Source: Orientallactaga sibirica (Eukaryota > Chordata > Mammalia > Rodentia > Dipodidae). Taken from it: DNA of 64,000 nucleotides. The notes beneath the pieces were generated by a model. That model saw only the letters and a list, made by a program, of their open reading frames with translations. It made no database searches and was not told where the DNA came from. The stretch lies in the NCBI GenBank assembly GCA_036365145.1, contig JAEOAD010000034.1, forward strand, positions 23,054,001 to 23,118,000, written 5' to 3'. Below, piece after piece: positions 43,468 through 56,007 of this stretch (its first letter is position 1; the number at the start of each line of letters is the position of its first letter). A program made the translations under genes and the position numbers.

Positions 43468-43695
43468 TTGGGCTGGAGAGATGGCTTAGTGGTTAAACGC
43501 TTGCCTGAGAAGCCTAAGGACCCTGGTTCGAGGTTTGATTCTCCAGAACTCATGTAAGCCAGATGCACAAGGGGGCACATGCATCTGGAGTTCATTTGCA
43601 GTGGCTGGAGGCCCTGACATGCCTATTCTCTCTCTCTCTACCTGCTTATTTCTGTATCTCTGTCTCTTAAATAAATAAAAAATAATATATATTTT
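43468..43695 (+). mobile_element. B2-like SINE
   Basis: GGGCTGGAGAGATGGCTTAG head, CT stretch and AAATAAATAAAA tail. Confidence 0.9.
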
Positions 43696-43721
43696 AAAAT
43701 AAGATAATCATTTTATAATTT

Positions 43722-43863
43722 TTAAAAAGTTTCATTTGTGAGCAGAGAGAAAGAATATGGGTGCACCAAGGCCTATTGCCAGTGCAAATTCCAGACACAC
43801 GTGCCACTTTGTGCATCTGGCTTTATATGGGTCCTGGGGAATTGAACTCTGGGCCAACAGGGT
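43722..43863 (-). mobile_element. partial B2-like SINE
   Basis: Reverse tail side and body only; the tRNA-like head is missing where the next SINE starts. Confidence 0.78.
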
Positions 43864-43876
43864 TTTTATTATTTTA

Positions 43877-44170
43877 TGGGCTGAAGAGATGGCTCAGCAA
43901 GTAATGGTGCTTGCTGCATAAGCACCTGAGTTTGGTCTCCAGCACTTTTGTAAAAAGCCAGGCATGGCCACACATGCCCTGAGGGGGACCAAAACAGAAT
44001 CTCTGGGCCCCTCATCGAGTCTGACCAAAAATAGCAGCTCCAGACTCAATGAGACACTTAGTCTCAAGGAGACAAAAGTCAAGAGAGGGCACCTGATGTT
44101 ATCTGGTCTCCACATGCATGGGCACAGGATATGTGCATACACTAGACACATGCCAAAAAAAATTGAAAAG
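43877..44170 (+). mobile_element. B4-like SINE
   Basis: GGGCTGAAGAGATGGCTCAG head, then GAATCTCTGGGCCCCTCATC; same type as the split copy at 8221-8729. Confidence 0.62.
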
Positions 44171-44384
44171 GGTAATTTTAACAAAAATGCTCCCTGATTT
44201 TAAATGGTTATGACAGAATCCTGAAGCCCACTACATCTGGCCAACATTATCCATGCAGGCTTCCTGTCTGTCTCCTACATGTGGGCCTGGAAAGCTGCAA
44301 GATGACTTGTGTATTAAACTTTGTTATTCAACAGATAGGTACCACTGGCTAGCACTGTATCCAAACTGTCTCATCTCCAACAGC

Positions 44385-44480
44385 CACTGTTATCACCATT
44401 TTACAGAGGAGAAAACTGAAGCTTAGAGGGGTAATTTGCAAGCAACAGAAGAAGTAGTCAAATCCCACCTGATTTGAGAG
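44385..44480 (+). mobile_element. MIR relic
   Basis: CATTTTACAGAGGAGAAAAC and TGAAGCTTAGAGGGG fit the forward MIR core. Confidence 0.6.
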
Positions 44481-44709
44481 CCTGTCACTAGGCTGAGGGA
44501 AAGAGCTAGTGCAGCTTGTTAGAAATACATGCTCCAGAGCTGGGGAGCAAGGCCCTCGACTGGATCTTAGCACCGAAGAACAAAGAAATTTGGGCTCCAC
44601 CCCCAGATTTCCCAAGAGACTTTCCTCCTGCTATGGTAAGATACAGAGCACAGCACAAGGTGTCTGTAGTCAACACAGCCCTGTCTTCACGGTCAGTCAG
44701 CCCTTCATC

Positions 44710-44870
44710 TGAGCAGTCCTGGCTCTGCTGCTCATTATCTGGGTGGCTGTTTCTTGGGCCTCAGCTTCTTCCTCTCTGAGATAAAGACAAAGTGATTACT
44801 ACCTTGCAGTCAGGATTAAATAGGTTGTTATAAAAGGTGCTTAAACACTGGCAGATAATAACATTTGTTA
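44710..44870 (-). mobile_element. MIR relic
   Basis: GGCTGTTTCTTGGGCCTCAG and CTTCCTCTCTGAGATAAAG fit the reverse MIR core. Confidence 0.55.
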
Positions 44871-45569
44871 AATGAAAACAAATTAGGGAAAGTACTACCT
44901 TTTGTGACTTGGCTCTCAAGAATGTTGAAATGACAATGGACCTCCTACTAAGCCTAACCATATATTCAACTCTATAAAATTTTTATAAAGCCCTCTATAT
45001 TACAAAGCTTCAATTAAGATAACAATTAGACAATGTCAAGTTTAGGAGTGTGCCAATCATCCATGAAAATGCCCATCCTAACCGTGCCCTAGGGAGGATG
45101 CTGTGACTGGTCAGGGCTTATCAATGTCTGGCACAACTATACCAGACACTCGAAATCTTATATCTAGGACTGGGCAGCTCTCCAGTTCCTTTGCACATGA
45201 GGAGAAAGCACCAAGCAGTTTGAGAGGCAACACATACTCTACTTTCTGGGACACTTACTTCTTCTCAGTTAAAGGTGATAATTATATTTTTACTTCTGCC
45301 CTTAGAGAAGAATTAATAGTCACGCTAACACGTGTGTTTATAGTCTGTGACAGTCCTCGTCTTAGAACAGGCACTCAGTTAATAGTTTGTTACATGAATC
45401 AGCTTTCCCATGCACAGAGTTGCTGTGTGGTGCCGCAGCTTAGTGCTCAGTCTCACATAGTGCACCTCTAGCTCCATAAGCCCTCCCCCAGCTCCCGTAG
45501 AGGTATACATACATACGAGGCATGTGTCCTTACTGTTGGGGTGAGGAAGAATAAACCAACCATCACAAG
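44871..45569. other. gap between convergent 3' ends, no repeat recognised
   Basis: Unique-looking sequence. A + strand AATAAA also lies at 45550-45555 but no + strand gene ends here that I can see. Confidence 0.5.
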
Positions 45570-45586
45570 TTGTTCAAAAATATATA

Positions 45587-45592
45587 TTTATT
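45587..45592 (-). terminator. SLC31A2 poly(A) signal
   Basis: TTTATT on + reads AATAAA on -. It is about 1.23 kb after the stop codon. Earlier weaker signals cannot be excluded. Confidence 0.6.
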
Positions 45593-45685
45593 AAAATGTA
45601 TGTTTTTAATTCTCAAAGCATATAACCATCTTTTCATTGAGCCCATGAGGTACTTGAGGATACAATAGTGTACAGCAGTGATTTT

Positions 45686-45687
<2 letters not shown>

Positions 45688-45753
<66 letters not shown>
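45688..45753. repeat. (GT)n(GA)n microsatellite in the SLC31A2 3' UTR
   Basis: About 32 bases of GT run straight into about 34 bases of GA. In the - strand transcript this reads as a CU run followed by a CA run. A scrap of reverse B1 follows (45754-45800). Confidence 0.92.
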
Positions 45754-45756
<3 letters not shown>

Positions 45757-46823
45757 CTCACTATGTAGCCCAGGTTGGCCTTGAACTCAGTCTGGATCTC
45801 TGCTTTTGTATCAAATGAAAGGATTCAAACATTGAAAGTCCATCTAACTCTAAAAATATCCTAGCTTTGGTTTTTGCATCTCAGTCAGTACCCCCAACTT
45901 AATCAGTACATTCAGTGACTGAACTGTTTCCTCATGAGATCATTGTGAGTGTGCAGTAGGTCATAAATAAGGATCATTAAGCTCTGTTACTAAATGCAGT
46001 TCTCTGTGGTGCATACAAGAGGATTGGAATGAGGTCTTGAGCTCCTAGCACCTTCATCCCTAGACTGACCTGAAGCAGGCAGTACTGTCTGATGGAGGAG
46101 CTTATCTGCCCAGGGGACAAGCCTTTGTAACAGTCTTGGGGCTCTGCCTTTAATCAGCTGTTAGTCTCCCCAAGAAAGGGAGACAGGTCTCACCAGATGC
46201 TGCCATGTGGCACAAATACAATGAAATCATCTCATTAAATAATTTCTTCTGTATGAAAGTGCAAAACTGCCAACCCAGAGTTCAAAGGGAAAGATGAAAA
46301 ATCTTGTCTTGTCAATGACAGTCTTCACCTACTGCAAAGGCAGAAAGGCCAGAGCAAGGAGCTAACCTGGTTCTCAGTCCCCAAAGATGGAAGACTGAAG
46401 TGGTCAGGAAGGCCAGTGGAAGATGTCCTGAAAATAAGGCACAAAGCAGAGGAGGCTTTCTGGGTTCCATGGTCTTCATCACCCAGAACCTGTCTCCTTG
46501 TCCTGAAGATCTTTGGAGATTCTTAAATTTAAGTCTCAGATCTGTGGTCACAGGCCCAGCAACCCTACCCCAGGTTCTAGACTCTCCATTCTCCCTTTGG
46601 TCACAGCTGCTTTCTAAGGCACCACATGAGGCCTGGGCCCTATGCAGGCCAGCTGGAGAGGGAAATGGCTGCAGTGGCCTCTGAGCTCTAGGGAGCACAT
46701 GTTGGCTACAGCTCAAAGCTGCTAGGAACTGGAAAAGGGCAGCAATGGCCATCACCAAAAACAGCAGCTGGAAGAGAAGCACTGGTGTCCTTCAGCTCTC
46801 AGCACCTACACAGCGCTGCCTGG

Positions 46824-46992
46824 CTAAACCATGTGGAGAAGTGGGTAGGCTAGGAAGTAGCCCACAGCTGAGCCCAGGACCACACCGAGGAAAATCCAGG
46901 TGTTGTAGGACATTACCGCCAGCATCACGAAGTAGCCAATGACCACCTGAATGACATGGACTACAGACTGGCCAAGGTGACACAAAAACCAC
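46824..46992 (-). CDS. SLC31A2: SLC31A2 coding exon 4 with stop
   Basis: 169 bases, phase 2 to stop (TAG at 46826-46824), encoding WFLCHLGQSVVHVIQVVIGY through the MxxxM and GxxxG segments to AYPLLHMV. The acceptor is TTTGTCTAG. Confidence 0.95.
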
Positions 46993-49900
46993 CTAGACAA
47001 AAAAGAAAAACAAGTTAATGCTGATAATGAGCAGGAGGTGAGGAGTTCTGTCAGGGATAAAATGCCCCTAGAGTTACAGCATAACTTATGCTGAACTCAG
47101 GAGAGATTTCTGAGACATAGTCCCTACTACATTTAGCTCTGAGATTCCCAGCATCCTAGGCAAAATGTGAAATGGCACATGTAATCCCTTTTGTCTGCTA
47201 AGTGATAAGAGGAAATCATCAGTAAAGCTCATTCTCCTTGAGTTGAACGTGAGAGGCAGGATGGCAATGCAAAGACAAGGACTTTGGTGACAGGTCAATT
47301 CCTAGCTCAGCTGTCTATTAACTGGCCTATCACATGGTCTGCTCCTCTCTGAGTGCTGATTTCCTCATCAGTAAAACAGAACTCCCTCACAGGAAAATTA
47401 TGATAATGGGAGCCCAAGTAAGTGGCTGGAGGTGGCGCAGGTAGCCACACTAAGCTTAGATGAGTCAGGAAAGAAAGCAGACTGAGAACTCTAAATGACT
47501 GATTGTAGAGTGGGACAGGAGAAGAGAAAAATGTGTAAGCCTGTTCCAAAGTTTGTGGCTGGGGAGATCATAGGTCTTACTGAGAAAACTGCTGCTGTTG
47601 GTTTGCTAAATGGACATGATGTGCCTGTCAAATTGCCCTCGAAATGTTGATGCTTATAATAGAGGAGTGTTGCTCTCAACCTTGGTTAGAGAAGCTGCTT
47701 TTTGCAGTGAACAGTGGTTACTTCAAGAGATTCATAACTGGTCAAAGTGCTGAGAATAAATGCTGGATGCTAAGCACTAAGTGGGGTATCTATATCACAC
47801 TGTCCAAGGTTCCAGGGACACTGAGGAAGATGGGACAGAAAAAAAATGTAAGAGCCAGAGGAAGGGGAGAAGTGCTGTGGAATGCTGTCTTCCAGACTGA
47901 ATATGGCCAGTGTATTCATGAACTCACACCAGCTGTGTTTATCTGCATAAGATTGGGCCTGTCAACATTCCCTCATTGTGGGGGAGGGGAGACACATGAG
48001 CTGGCGTAGTCACTGGTAAGCTGCCCATGCTCCAGTAAATGAACCCCTGTCCATGCTCAGGCAAGCAAACTTGGTGGGCCACAATACACACACACCATCA
48101 AAGTAAAGGAGGGGGGGACAAGTTGAGAAGAAAGGATCTGGTGGGTGTGAGAAGGGACAAGAGAAGGTAATGGGAAGTATAATTTATATATATATATGTA
48201 TGTATATATATATTATACACATGTATAAAATTGTCAATAGGTAAAGACATTTCAAGAAAAGAAAATGGGCCCCTCTTCCACCAAGTAGGATACATGGCTG
48301 ACAACAGTTCTTGCTTTGGGACAGCTGCAGATACCCTCGTGGGTTTGAAAGCTGAGACCACAGGTCCCTGTAGAAGTCCTTCAGTCTCCCAAGAGGCTGC
48401 TGCTGTAGAGCTTTGGCCCAGACACTGGCAACCCAGGCTGTAGTTCACCTTACTAAGTACTTTGGCAAGTGAAGGACCATCTCTGGGTTTCAATTCTCTT
48501 TCTGTGCACAGGGATAAAGCTCTCTGGGCCCAGCCACCTCTCAGGGTACAAGTGAGCACTGTCCATTTTCCATCCAAGCATGCAGCATACCTGAGGCGGC
48601 TTCTGCTGACCAGTTGTGAGCTGGAGCCTGCCAAATCCTGGTCTGTTTCCAAGATAAGCTGCTGGCTGGCAGCAGTGGGCAGGCTCTCCAGAGTCTTGTG
48701 GAGCAACTTGGCTTTGCTCACCTTGATGCCTTCGTACAACACAGCCAGGAGCAGGACCACCAACACCGAAAGGGCCATGCCTGTGAACAGAAGCCAAGTT
48801 GAGAAAGAGATCCTGCGAGTCCATGTACTACGACAATGTCACTGCAGCTGATAACGTACTGAATATTCTAAAAAAGCTAAGGGAGGATTTTGCGTGTTTT
48901 TACCACAAAGAAATGATAGATGTTTGGAAAGAGAGATAGGCTTGCCTGATTTGAACGTTGCCCAACACGTACATGGATTGCAACATCACATGGTATTGAA
49001 TAAATATGTCTAATTTTTTTCCAATTAAAAGTAAGCTGAGCCTGGTGGTACAGGTCTATAAGCCAAGATATTCAGGAGGCTGAGGTAGAAGATTACAAGT
49101 ACAAGGCCACCCTGGCCTGTAGAGTGAGTTCATGGCCAGCCTAAACAACTTAATGAGACCCTGGCTCTAAATAAAAAGTAAAAAGGTCTGGGTATATAGC
49201 TCATTAGTAAGAAATGTACCTAGCATGTACAAGATCCTAGGTTGAATTCCTAATCCCACAAAACTATCAAACAAAATAAGCAAATCACAGCGCAGAGACC
49301 TGGCCCAGCAAGCACTGCTTCCCTTCCAACCACTCTTCTGGGAACTGGCTGAGGCAGCACTAGAGACCATCTCCCATTCTCCGTGTATCCAGTCCATCCC
49401 CCTCTCTTTTCCTCATTAAGTTCAGAACTTCGTCTCTTTCCCCTCCAGACCTTTCTTGGCAGTGAGAGCCAAGGGTGAGTGTGAAGAAGCCATATAGCAC
49501 TGTCACAGAGCACTCCTAGCAGTCTGTACAGATTTATCAGGTTTCATTGGGGTCCTGTTACCCACAGGTATGCAGAAAAAAATATGGATATACAGCAAAG
49601 GACTAATAATTATCTTAGGGGCTGGGAGATGGTTCTGTACTTAGAGGCACTTGCTTGCAAACTCTGACAAGCCTGAGTTTAATTCTCCAGCCACCCACAT
49701 AAAGCTGGATGCAAAAAATGGTACATGGGCCTGTATTGGAGTGGCAAGAGACAGTACACCCCCTCACACACACATGCAAAGTCATCTTAGAAATTTATGA
49801 TACAAGTAGGTTTTTATTTTTTGCCTATTTTTTGTGAGTATGCACTACTTCCATTTTAAAAATATTATTTACTTATTTGCAAGCAGAGAGAGATAAAAGA

Positions 49901-52900
49901 GAGACTGAGAGAATGAGCAGATCAGGGCCTCTAGCCACTGCAAATAAACTCTAGCCACATGTGCTACTCTGTGCATTTGGCTTTATGTGGGCACTGGGGA
50001 ATTGAACTCAGATTGTTAGTCTTTGTGGGCAAGTGCCTTAACTGCTAAGCCATAGTTTCCATGTCCCCCAATATATTCAGTTTTTATTAGTTTAAAGTTT
50101 GCATCTGCAATTATTTTAGAGCAAGGTCAATAAGTTCTTAGGTGTAGTGATGGGTTTGAGATTCCATTGTAAAGATATGCAAATGTGTCAAGGAGTTCCT
50201 GAAGTCTGCTGTGACCTTTTGGCTGTAGTTTTAAATGGTTGTGCTGTGGTGGCTGGTTGGCTTTATCTCTCTCTGCTTGGTCTTGTGGAGAGCAGGCCAC
50301 ATGCCTGCAATGGAACTTCCCTGGATCTGTAAGCTTCAATAAATAATATCCCTTCCTCCATAACTGTGCCTGGTCTGGAAGTTCATCTCAGCGAACCTGA
50401 AGCTGTCTGCTACAGTAAAGTGGTACCAGAAGTGGGGTGAGATGAACCTGACCGTGTGGATATTCGTCTTTTGGAACCTTTGTTTTGGAGGAATGGGCAT
50501 GGACTTGGTGCTTGCAACTGAAGGTGCCTTCTGGAGTGGTAAGCCAAGTTTTATGGACTATTCTGATGAGAGTTTGAGAATGCTAAGTGCAGATACTATT
50601 GAACTTCGAGGCTTGGCTTATGAGCTTTCTAAGGGGAAGGAAAGACTGCAGAGGACTTTGTTGGAACTGGGCTACTGGCATAAGGGATGGCTACATTCTG
50701 CTATCCAGGCCCAGAAAGTTTGATCAAGGTTAAATTTGTAATGGACTGATGTGCTTGGCTGAAGATATCGGACTGAGATTTTAAGATTTTAAGTTGGAAC
50801 ACCTCAAGCAAGGTAAAAGCAGAGGCACTGAGACTGGTTTTAGGTTACTGGAGCTGCTATTGTCAACGCATTAGCAATCTTAAGGAAGGTGGAAGGAAGG
50901 TGGCTCGACTTGATTTACATTAAAACAATGGAGATGATGCCTGAGGAAAGACTGTTAGAAATGCAAACTCTTTGGAAAGAGTTGACTGGAGAAGGAACCT
51001 GCTTTTCAAGGCTATGATTTATTTTGTCCCTGGATTAAGAATATGGCTGTGTCCTGCACACCTGGTATTGGTTTTGGAAGCACGAAAAATGCATGGAGTG
51101 GTCATGAATTGCACACGGTTCCAGGAGCCGCTGCTGAGATGCGGCATGAGGCAGGGCATGAAGACCCTCAGGAATAGGCTGCAAGAGCCTTTGGAAGATG
51201 CATGGTGGTTTGCGTGGAGACCTGAAGATGTTTTGGATATTCCAGGACTGTGCAAAAGGGCTACCATGGAGTGCAGTGTTGGCATGGGATGAAAGTTTTC
51301 CCTGGCGACTCTGCCCAGCTGGAGGGGCGGAATTGGTAAACCTGGAGACTGTCAGTCTCTGGTTATATTGAACTTGAACTGCAGAAGTTTGATGACTGCT
51401 GATGGTGGTTGAGTTTGCATTATTTTAGTCTCTCCTTGCTATGCCTTATACCAGTTAAAATGTTTACTCTGTGCCTTTACATTGTTGAAAGTATTTAACT
51501 TGTTTGATTTTACAGGACTCACTATCTTAAGTTGATCAAGACTGTGAAAACCTTTGATATTGGACTGAGTACAATTTACCATGTGTGATAGTTATAAATA
51601 TATTGGGGCCAGGAGCTAAATATATTGGGGCCGGCGGAATGTGGTAGTTTGAAATATATGTCCCCAATATATTCAGTATTTTATTAGTTTATAGTTTGCA
51701 TCTGCAATCACCTTGCTAGAGGCAAGGTCACTGGGGGCCCAGTCTTAAGGTGTGGTGATGGGTTTGAGATTCCATTGTAAAGATATGCAAATGTGTCTAG
51801 CAGGAGTTCCTGAAGTCTGCTGTGTGACCTTTTGGCTGTAGTTTTTACTCTGTGTGCTGTGGTGGCTGGTTGGCTTTCTCTCTCTCTGCTTGGTCTTGTG
51901 GAGAGCAGGCCACTTCTCTTGCCATTATGGAACTTCCCCTGGATCTGTAAGCTTCAATAAATAATATCCCTTCCTCCATAACTGTGCCTGGTCTGGAAGT
52001 TCATCTCAGCGAACCTGAAGCTGTCTGCTACACCATCTCTCCAACCCTGCACTATTTTTATAGAAAAAAAATCCCAGTGAATTATTTTATAGAAAACAAT
52101 AAGTTCTTACTAGTAGTAGTATGTAAAATTAACTGCAATAGTACCACTCTATAAGTGGAGAGATAAATGGTTGAGCTGAAGAATTTATTGGGCTTTATGA
52201 CAAGTATATTTGGGGCTGGGCATAGTGACACATGCCTGCAATCTCAGCATTTATAAGGCTAAAGTAGGTGAACTGAGTTTGAGGCCAGCCTGGCTTTGTA
52301 GTAAGACCCTGTGTATCAAAAAGAAAGAGGGGCTAGAGAGATGCCTCAGAGCCTAACATCCTGAGTTACATGGGTATTAGGGAATCGATGTAAAACCAGA
52401 TGCACAAAGGGATGCATGCATCTGGAGTTCATTTGCAATGGCTAGAGGTCCTGAAACACCCATTCATATTCTTTCACTCTTTCTCCTTCCCTCGTGCCTT
52501 TAATCCCAGCACTCATGAGGCAGAGGTAGGAGGATTACTGTGAGTTTGAGGCCATCTTGGGCTAGAGTGAGACCTTACCTCAAAAAACAAGAAGGGAGGG
52601 AGGGAAGGGAAGAAGGAAAGAACAGAAAAAGAGAGGGAGGGATAAATAAAAGAAATACCTTTTTGGTCTCTGCCATGGATTCTTGGCACACAGCTTCCAA
52701 AATCCCTAAAAGTTAGTGGTGACTTTGTGTGATCGCTTGAAGCTGGGGCTTCTAGGCAGTCAGTCTCAGGAGAGGAACATATGAGGGTTGGAAGTACACT
52801 TCCACCCCCAACTTCTAGAGGTGACAGGGGCTGTAGGCTCTTGGTCACCAGTGGCTAATGACTTACGCTGCTGAACAACCATTAGGAACTAGGATTTGCA

Positions 52901-55291
52901 GATCCAGAACTTTGCTCCTTTCTCTCTACCCCACCTCCTCTGCCTTGTGAGGATCAATGAAAAAAAAAAAGCTCTTTGCAACTCACAGGGTAGTAGTTAT
53001 AAGTGTAATTCTAAGTGCAAGCCCCTTGCTCCATTATGCCTTAAAATACCCATTGACAGTAATGTGAGCCCAGACTCTCCACTACTCTAGGACTTGCCAA
53101 GCTACAAGCCTGAGCCTCCCAATTCTTACCTGCAGGACTGTGAACACTCCAGAAATCAAATAGAAGCACAGCCTCATCTGAGAAGATGAAATGCATCTGA
53201 AAGAGAAGAGGATCTGATCACAGGACTTGGGACTATAGAAGTCCTGCTTCCCAAACCTCTCCAGCAGTCCAGAAAAATAGGGACATGGATCTTGATAGAA
53301 AGAACATTAGAGGTCAATGGGGCCAACTGAGACCGAAGAGAGGAGCCACTTGCAAGTGGGTTGGCATCACCTATAACTGAACTGGCCCTGTTCCATGTGG
53401 AAGAGGTCAGGGGAGCCCACTCTCATGTGGCTAGCAGGGATGTCCCCTCTGTGCCCTCCAAACCCAATGCGAAGCCCAAGACCAAGCCTTGGCTGCTGGC
53501 CCAGCCCTTCTGCTGGATTCCAAGCCTGGCTCCCTGGAGCCAGCAGGGAGTCTCTTTGTCCTGGTGAATCTGGACAGACATGAGTAGCTTCTTCCATCTG
53601 TAAATCTGGTATTAGGGAATTGATGTAAAACCAGATGCACAAAGGGGTGCATGCATCTGGAGTTAATTTGCAAGGGCTAGAGGCCCTGGCACACCCATTC
53701 ATATTCTTTTGCTCTTTCTCCTTCCCTCTGCCTTTAATCCCAGCACTCAGGAAGCAGAGGTTCACTAAACACTTTGCTGAGCCCAGTATGTGTCCAGCTT
53801 TGAGGAGAAGGATTAATGTCTTTGCCCTGGATGAGTCTGCTGCTTTGCAGGAAAAGCTAGAGGTAAAAGTGATGGCCAAGTGTTGTTTGTCTAAAGCCCA
53901 TTTATGAGTGTCTGATTGATTCTGGGTTCAGGGTGGCACCATGCAATTATTATACATGTTTAGATGTCACAATAGTTCTTCTGTGACAGAGATAATCAGG
54001 CTCATTTCACAGGAAGGAAAACTGGGGAAAGGAGCCTCAGAAAAGTAATTTGCAGGTAGACATGAAGCCAGTAAGCTGGCAAAGCTGGAATTTAGACCTG
54101 AGGCTAGCTGGACCCCATAGATTGGTGCACTCTCCCAGGCTCCAAGATAAGAGCATGAGATGGGAGCTGGATGCCAACTTTAAATGCCTGTCAGACTTAG
54201 AGACTATTCAGGCCTGATGGGTTGCCCTCTCCAAGAAGGGCAGATCCCTCTGGTCACCTGGTAAGGCTAGTAGGCCAGCATAGTGACCTGCAGATGGTGG
54301 CAGGCCTCACCAGCTGAAGAGATCCTGGTCCAACATTAGAATACTCAAAGGGCAGACTGGAGGGATGGCTTAATGGTTAAGGTGCTCACCTGCAAAGCCA
54401 AAGGACCCAGCTTTGATTCCCCAGGACCCACGTTAGCCAGATGCACAAGGTGGTGCATGCATCTGGAGTTCATTTGCAGTGGCTGGAGGTCCTGGCGTGC
54501 CCTTCTCTCTCCCTTTCTCCCTATTTCTCTCTGTTAAATAAATAAATAAATATGTTTTTGAAAAAAGAATACTCGAAGGGCACAGCTAGAGGTTTCTTCA
54601 GAGAATTTTTGGTTCTCTGGCCTTCACCCTTTTTTGCCATGGCAAATCAAACCTTTCTGTCACTACTGTGACATAAGACATTGAGCTCTGGGTGAGGTGA
54701 GGTGAGGAGAAAGGTCGGAGCCCTGCTGAAATGCCGTTTGTCAAGCTTGGTGGTACTGGCCTGTAAATCCCAGCTACTTGACGCTGAGGAAGGAGGGACT
54801 GAGGTTCAAGGGCTATCTGGGCTACATAATGGGTTCCATATCAACCTGGGCAACTTAGTGAGATCCTGTCTCAAAATTTACTTAAACTTTTTAAAATTTG
54901 CAAGCAGAAAGAGCGAGAGAGAGATAGAAGAGAGGCAGATAGAGGGAGCCTCTAGCCACTGCAAATGAACTCCAGATGCACGTGCCCCTTCTGCATCTGG
55001 CTTACGTAGGTCCTGGAGAATCGAACTGGATCCTTTGGCTTTGCAGGCAAATGCCTTAACCACTAAGCCAGTTCTCCAGCCTCTCAAAATTTATTTTAAT
55101 TTAGCCAGGCATGGTGGCACACACCTTTCATTCCAGCACTTAGGAGGCAGAGGTAGGAGGATAATCGTGAGTTTGAGGCCACCCTGAGACTACATAGTGA
55201 ATTACAGATCAGCCTGGATTAGAGTGAAACCCTACCTTGACCCCCCCCAAATTTTTTATTTTAATTTTTTAAAATATTTTGTTTATTTGCA

Positions 55292-55327
<36 letters not shown>

Positions 55328-55964
55328 ATGAGAATGGGCATGCCAGGACCTCCAGCCACTGAAAACAAACTCCAGATACATAATTTTTTTTTTGAGACAG
55401 GGTTTCACTCTAGCCCAGGCTGACCTAGAGTTCACTGTGTAGTCTCAGAGTGGCCTCAAACTCATGGCAATCCTCCTACCTCTGCCTCCCAAGTGCTGGG
55501 ACTAAAGGAGTGTGCCACCATGCCCAGCTATTTTTTTTTATTAAAGTAAAAAAGAAGGCTAGAGATATAGTTCAGTGATAGAGCATTTGCCTAACTTGTG
55601 TGATCCCCTACGTTTAATCTCCAACACCATAAAAGAGGGCTGGGGAAATGGCTCGGATTCAAGGAGCTTGCTTGCAAAGTCTGCTGGCCTGGAGTTCAAT
55701 TCCTCGAGCCAGCTGGGATTCATTTGCAGTGGCAAGAGACACTGGCACACCTAGACACAAATTAAATTAATAAATTAATTAAAAGCACTAATCCGGGTTG
55801 GAGAGATGGCTTAGTGGTTAAGGCTCTTGCTTGCAAAGCCAAAGGACCCAGGTTCAATTCCCCAGTACCCATGTAAAGCTAGATGCACAAGGTGGCACAT
55901 GCATCTGGAATTTGCAGTGGCTGGAGGCCCTGGTGCACCCATTCTCTCTATTATGCCTTTCTCA

Positions 55965-56007
<43 letters not shown>

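Larger units (their letters stand above)
45570..46823 (-). other. SLC31A2: SLC31A2 3' UTR (approximate)
   Basis: About 1.25 kb from the stop to just past an AATAAA on the - strand. It contains a GT/GA microsatellite at 45688-45753 and a short B1-like scrap after it. Confidence 0.7.
50054..52032 (+). mobile_element. MaLR-type LTR element, two LTRs, non-autonomous
   Basis: 5' LTR 50054-50414, inner part 50415-51639, 3' LTR 51640-52032. The inner part starts GTAAAGTGGTACCAGAAGTG, the usual MaLR primer-site start, and ends GGGGCCGGCGGAA before TGTGGTAG. The 5' LTR lacks its first six bases and some middle stretches. No retroviral coding frame is present. CCAT is shared by both flanks. Confidence 0.87.
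49851..52047 (-). mobile_element. B2-like SINE split by an LTR element
   Basis: Left part 49851-50053 stops at GCTAAGCCAT; the missing end CCATCTCTCCAACCC is at 52033-52047. TGCACTACT before and TGCACTATT after are the SINE target duplication with one change. Confidence 0.82.

Noticed and set aside
48098..48778. 226-residue open frame on the - strand
   Set aside because: It is SLC31A2 exon 3 (48780-48591) reading on past its donor into intron and an L1/TA-rich stretch.
50442..51292. open frames in the inner part of the LTR element, some shared with 62794-63165
   Set aside because: Shared because the elements are homologous; they carry no gag, protease, reverse transcriptase or integrase motif and are broken differently in each copy.
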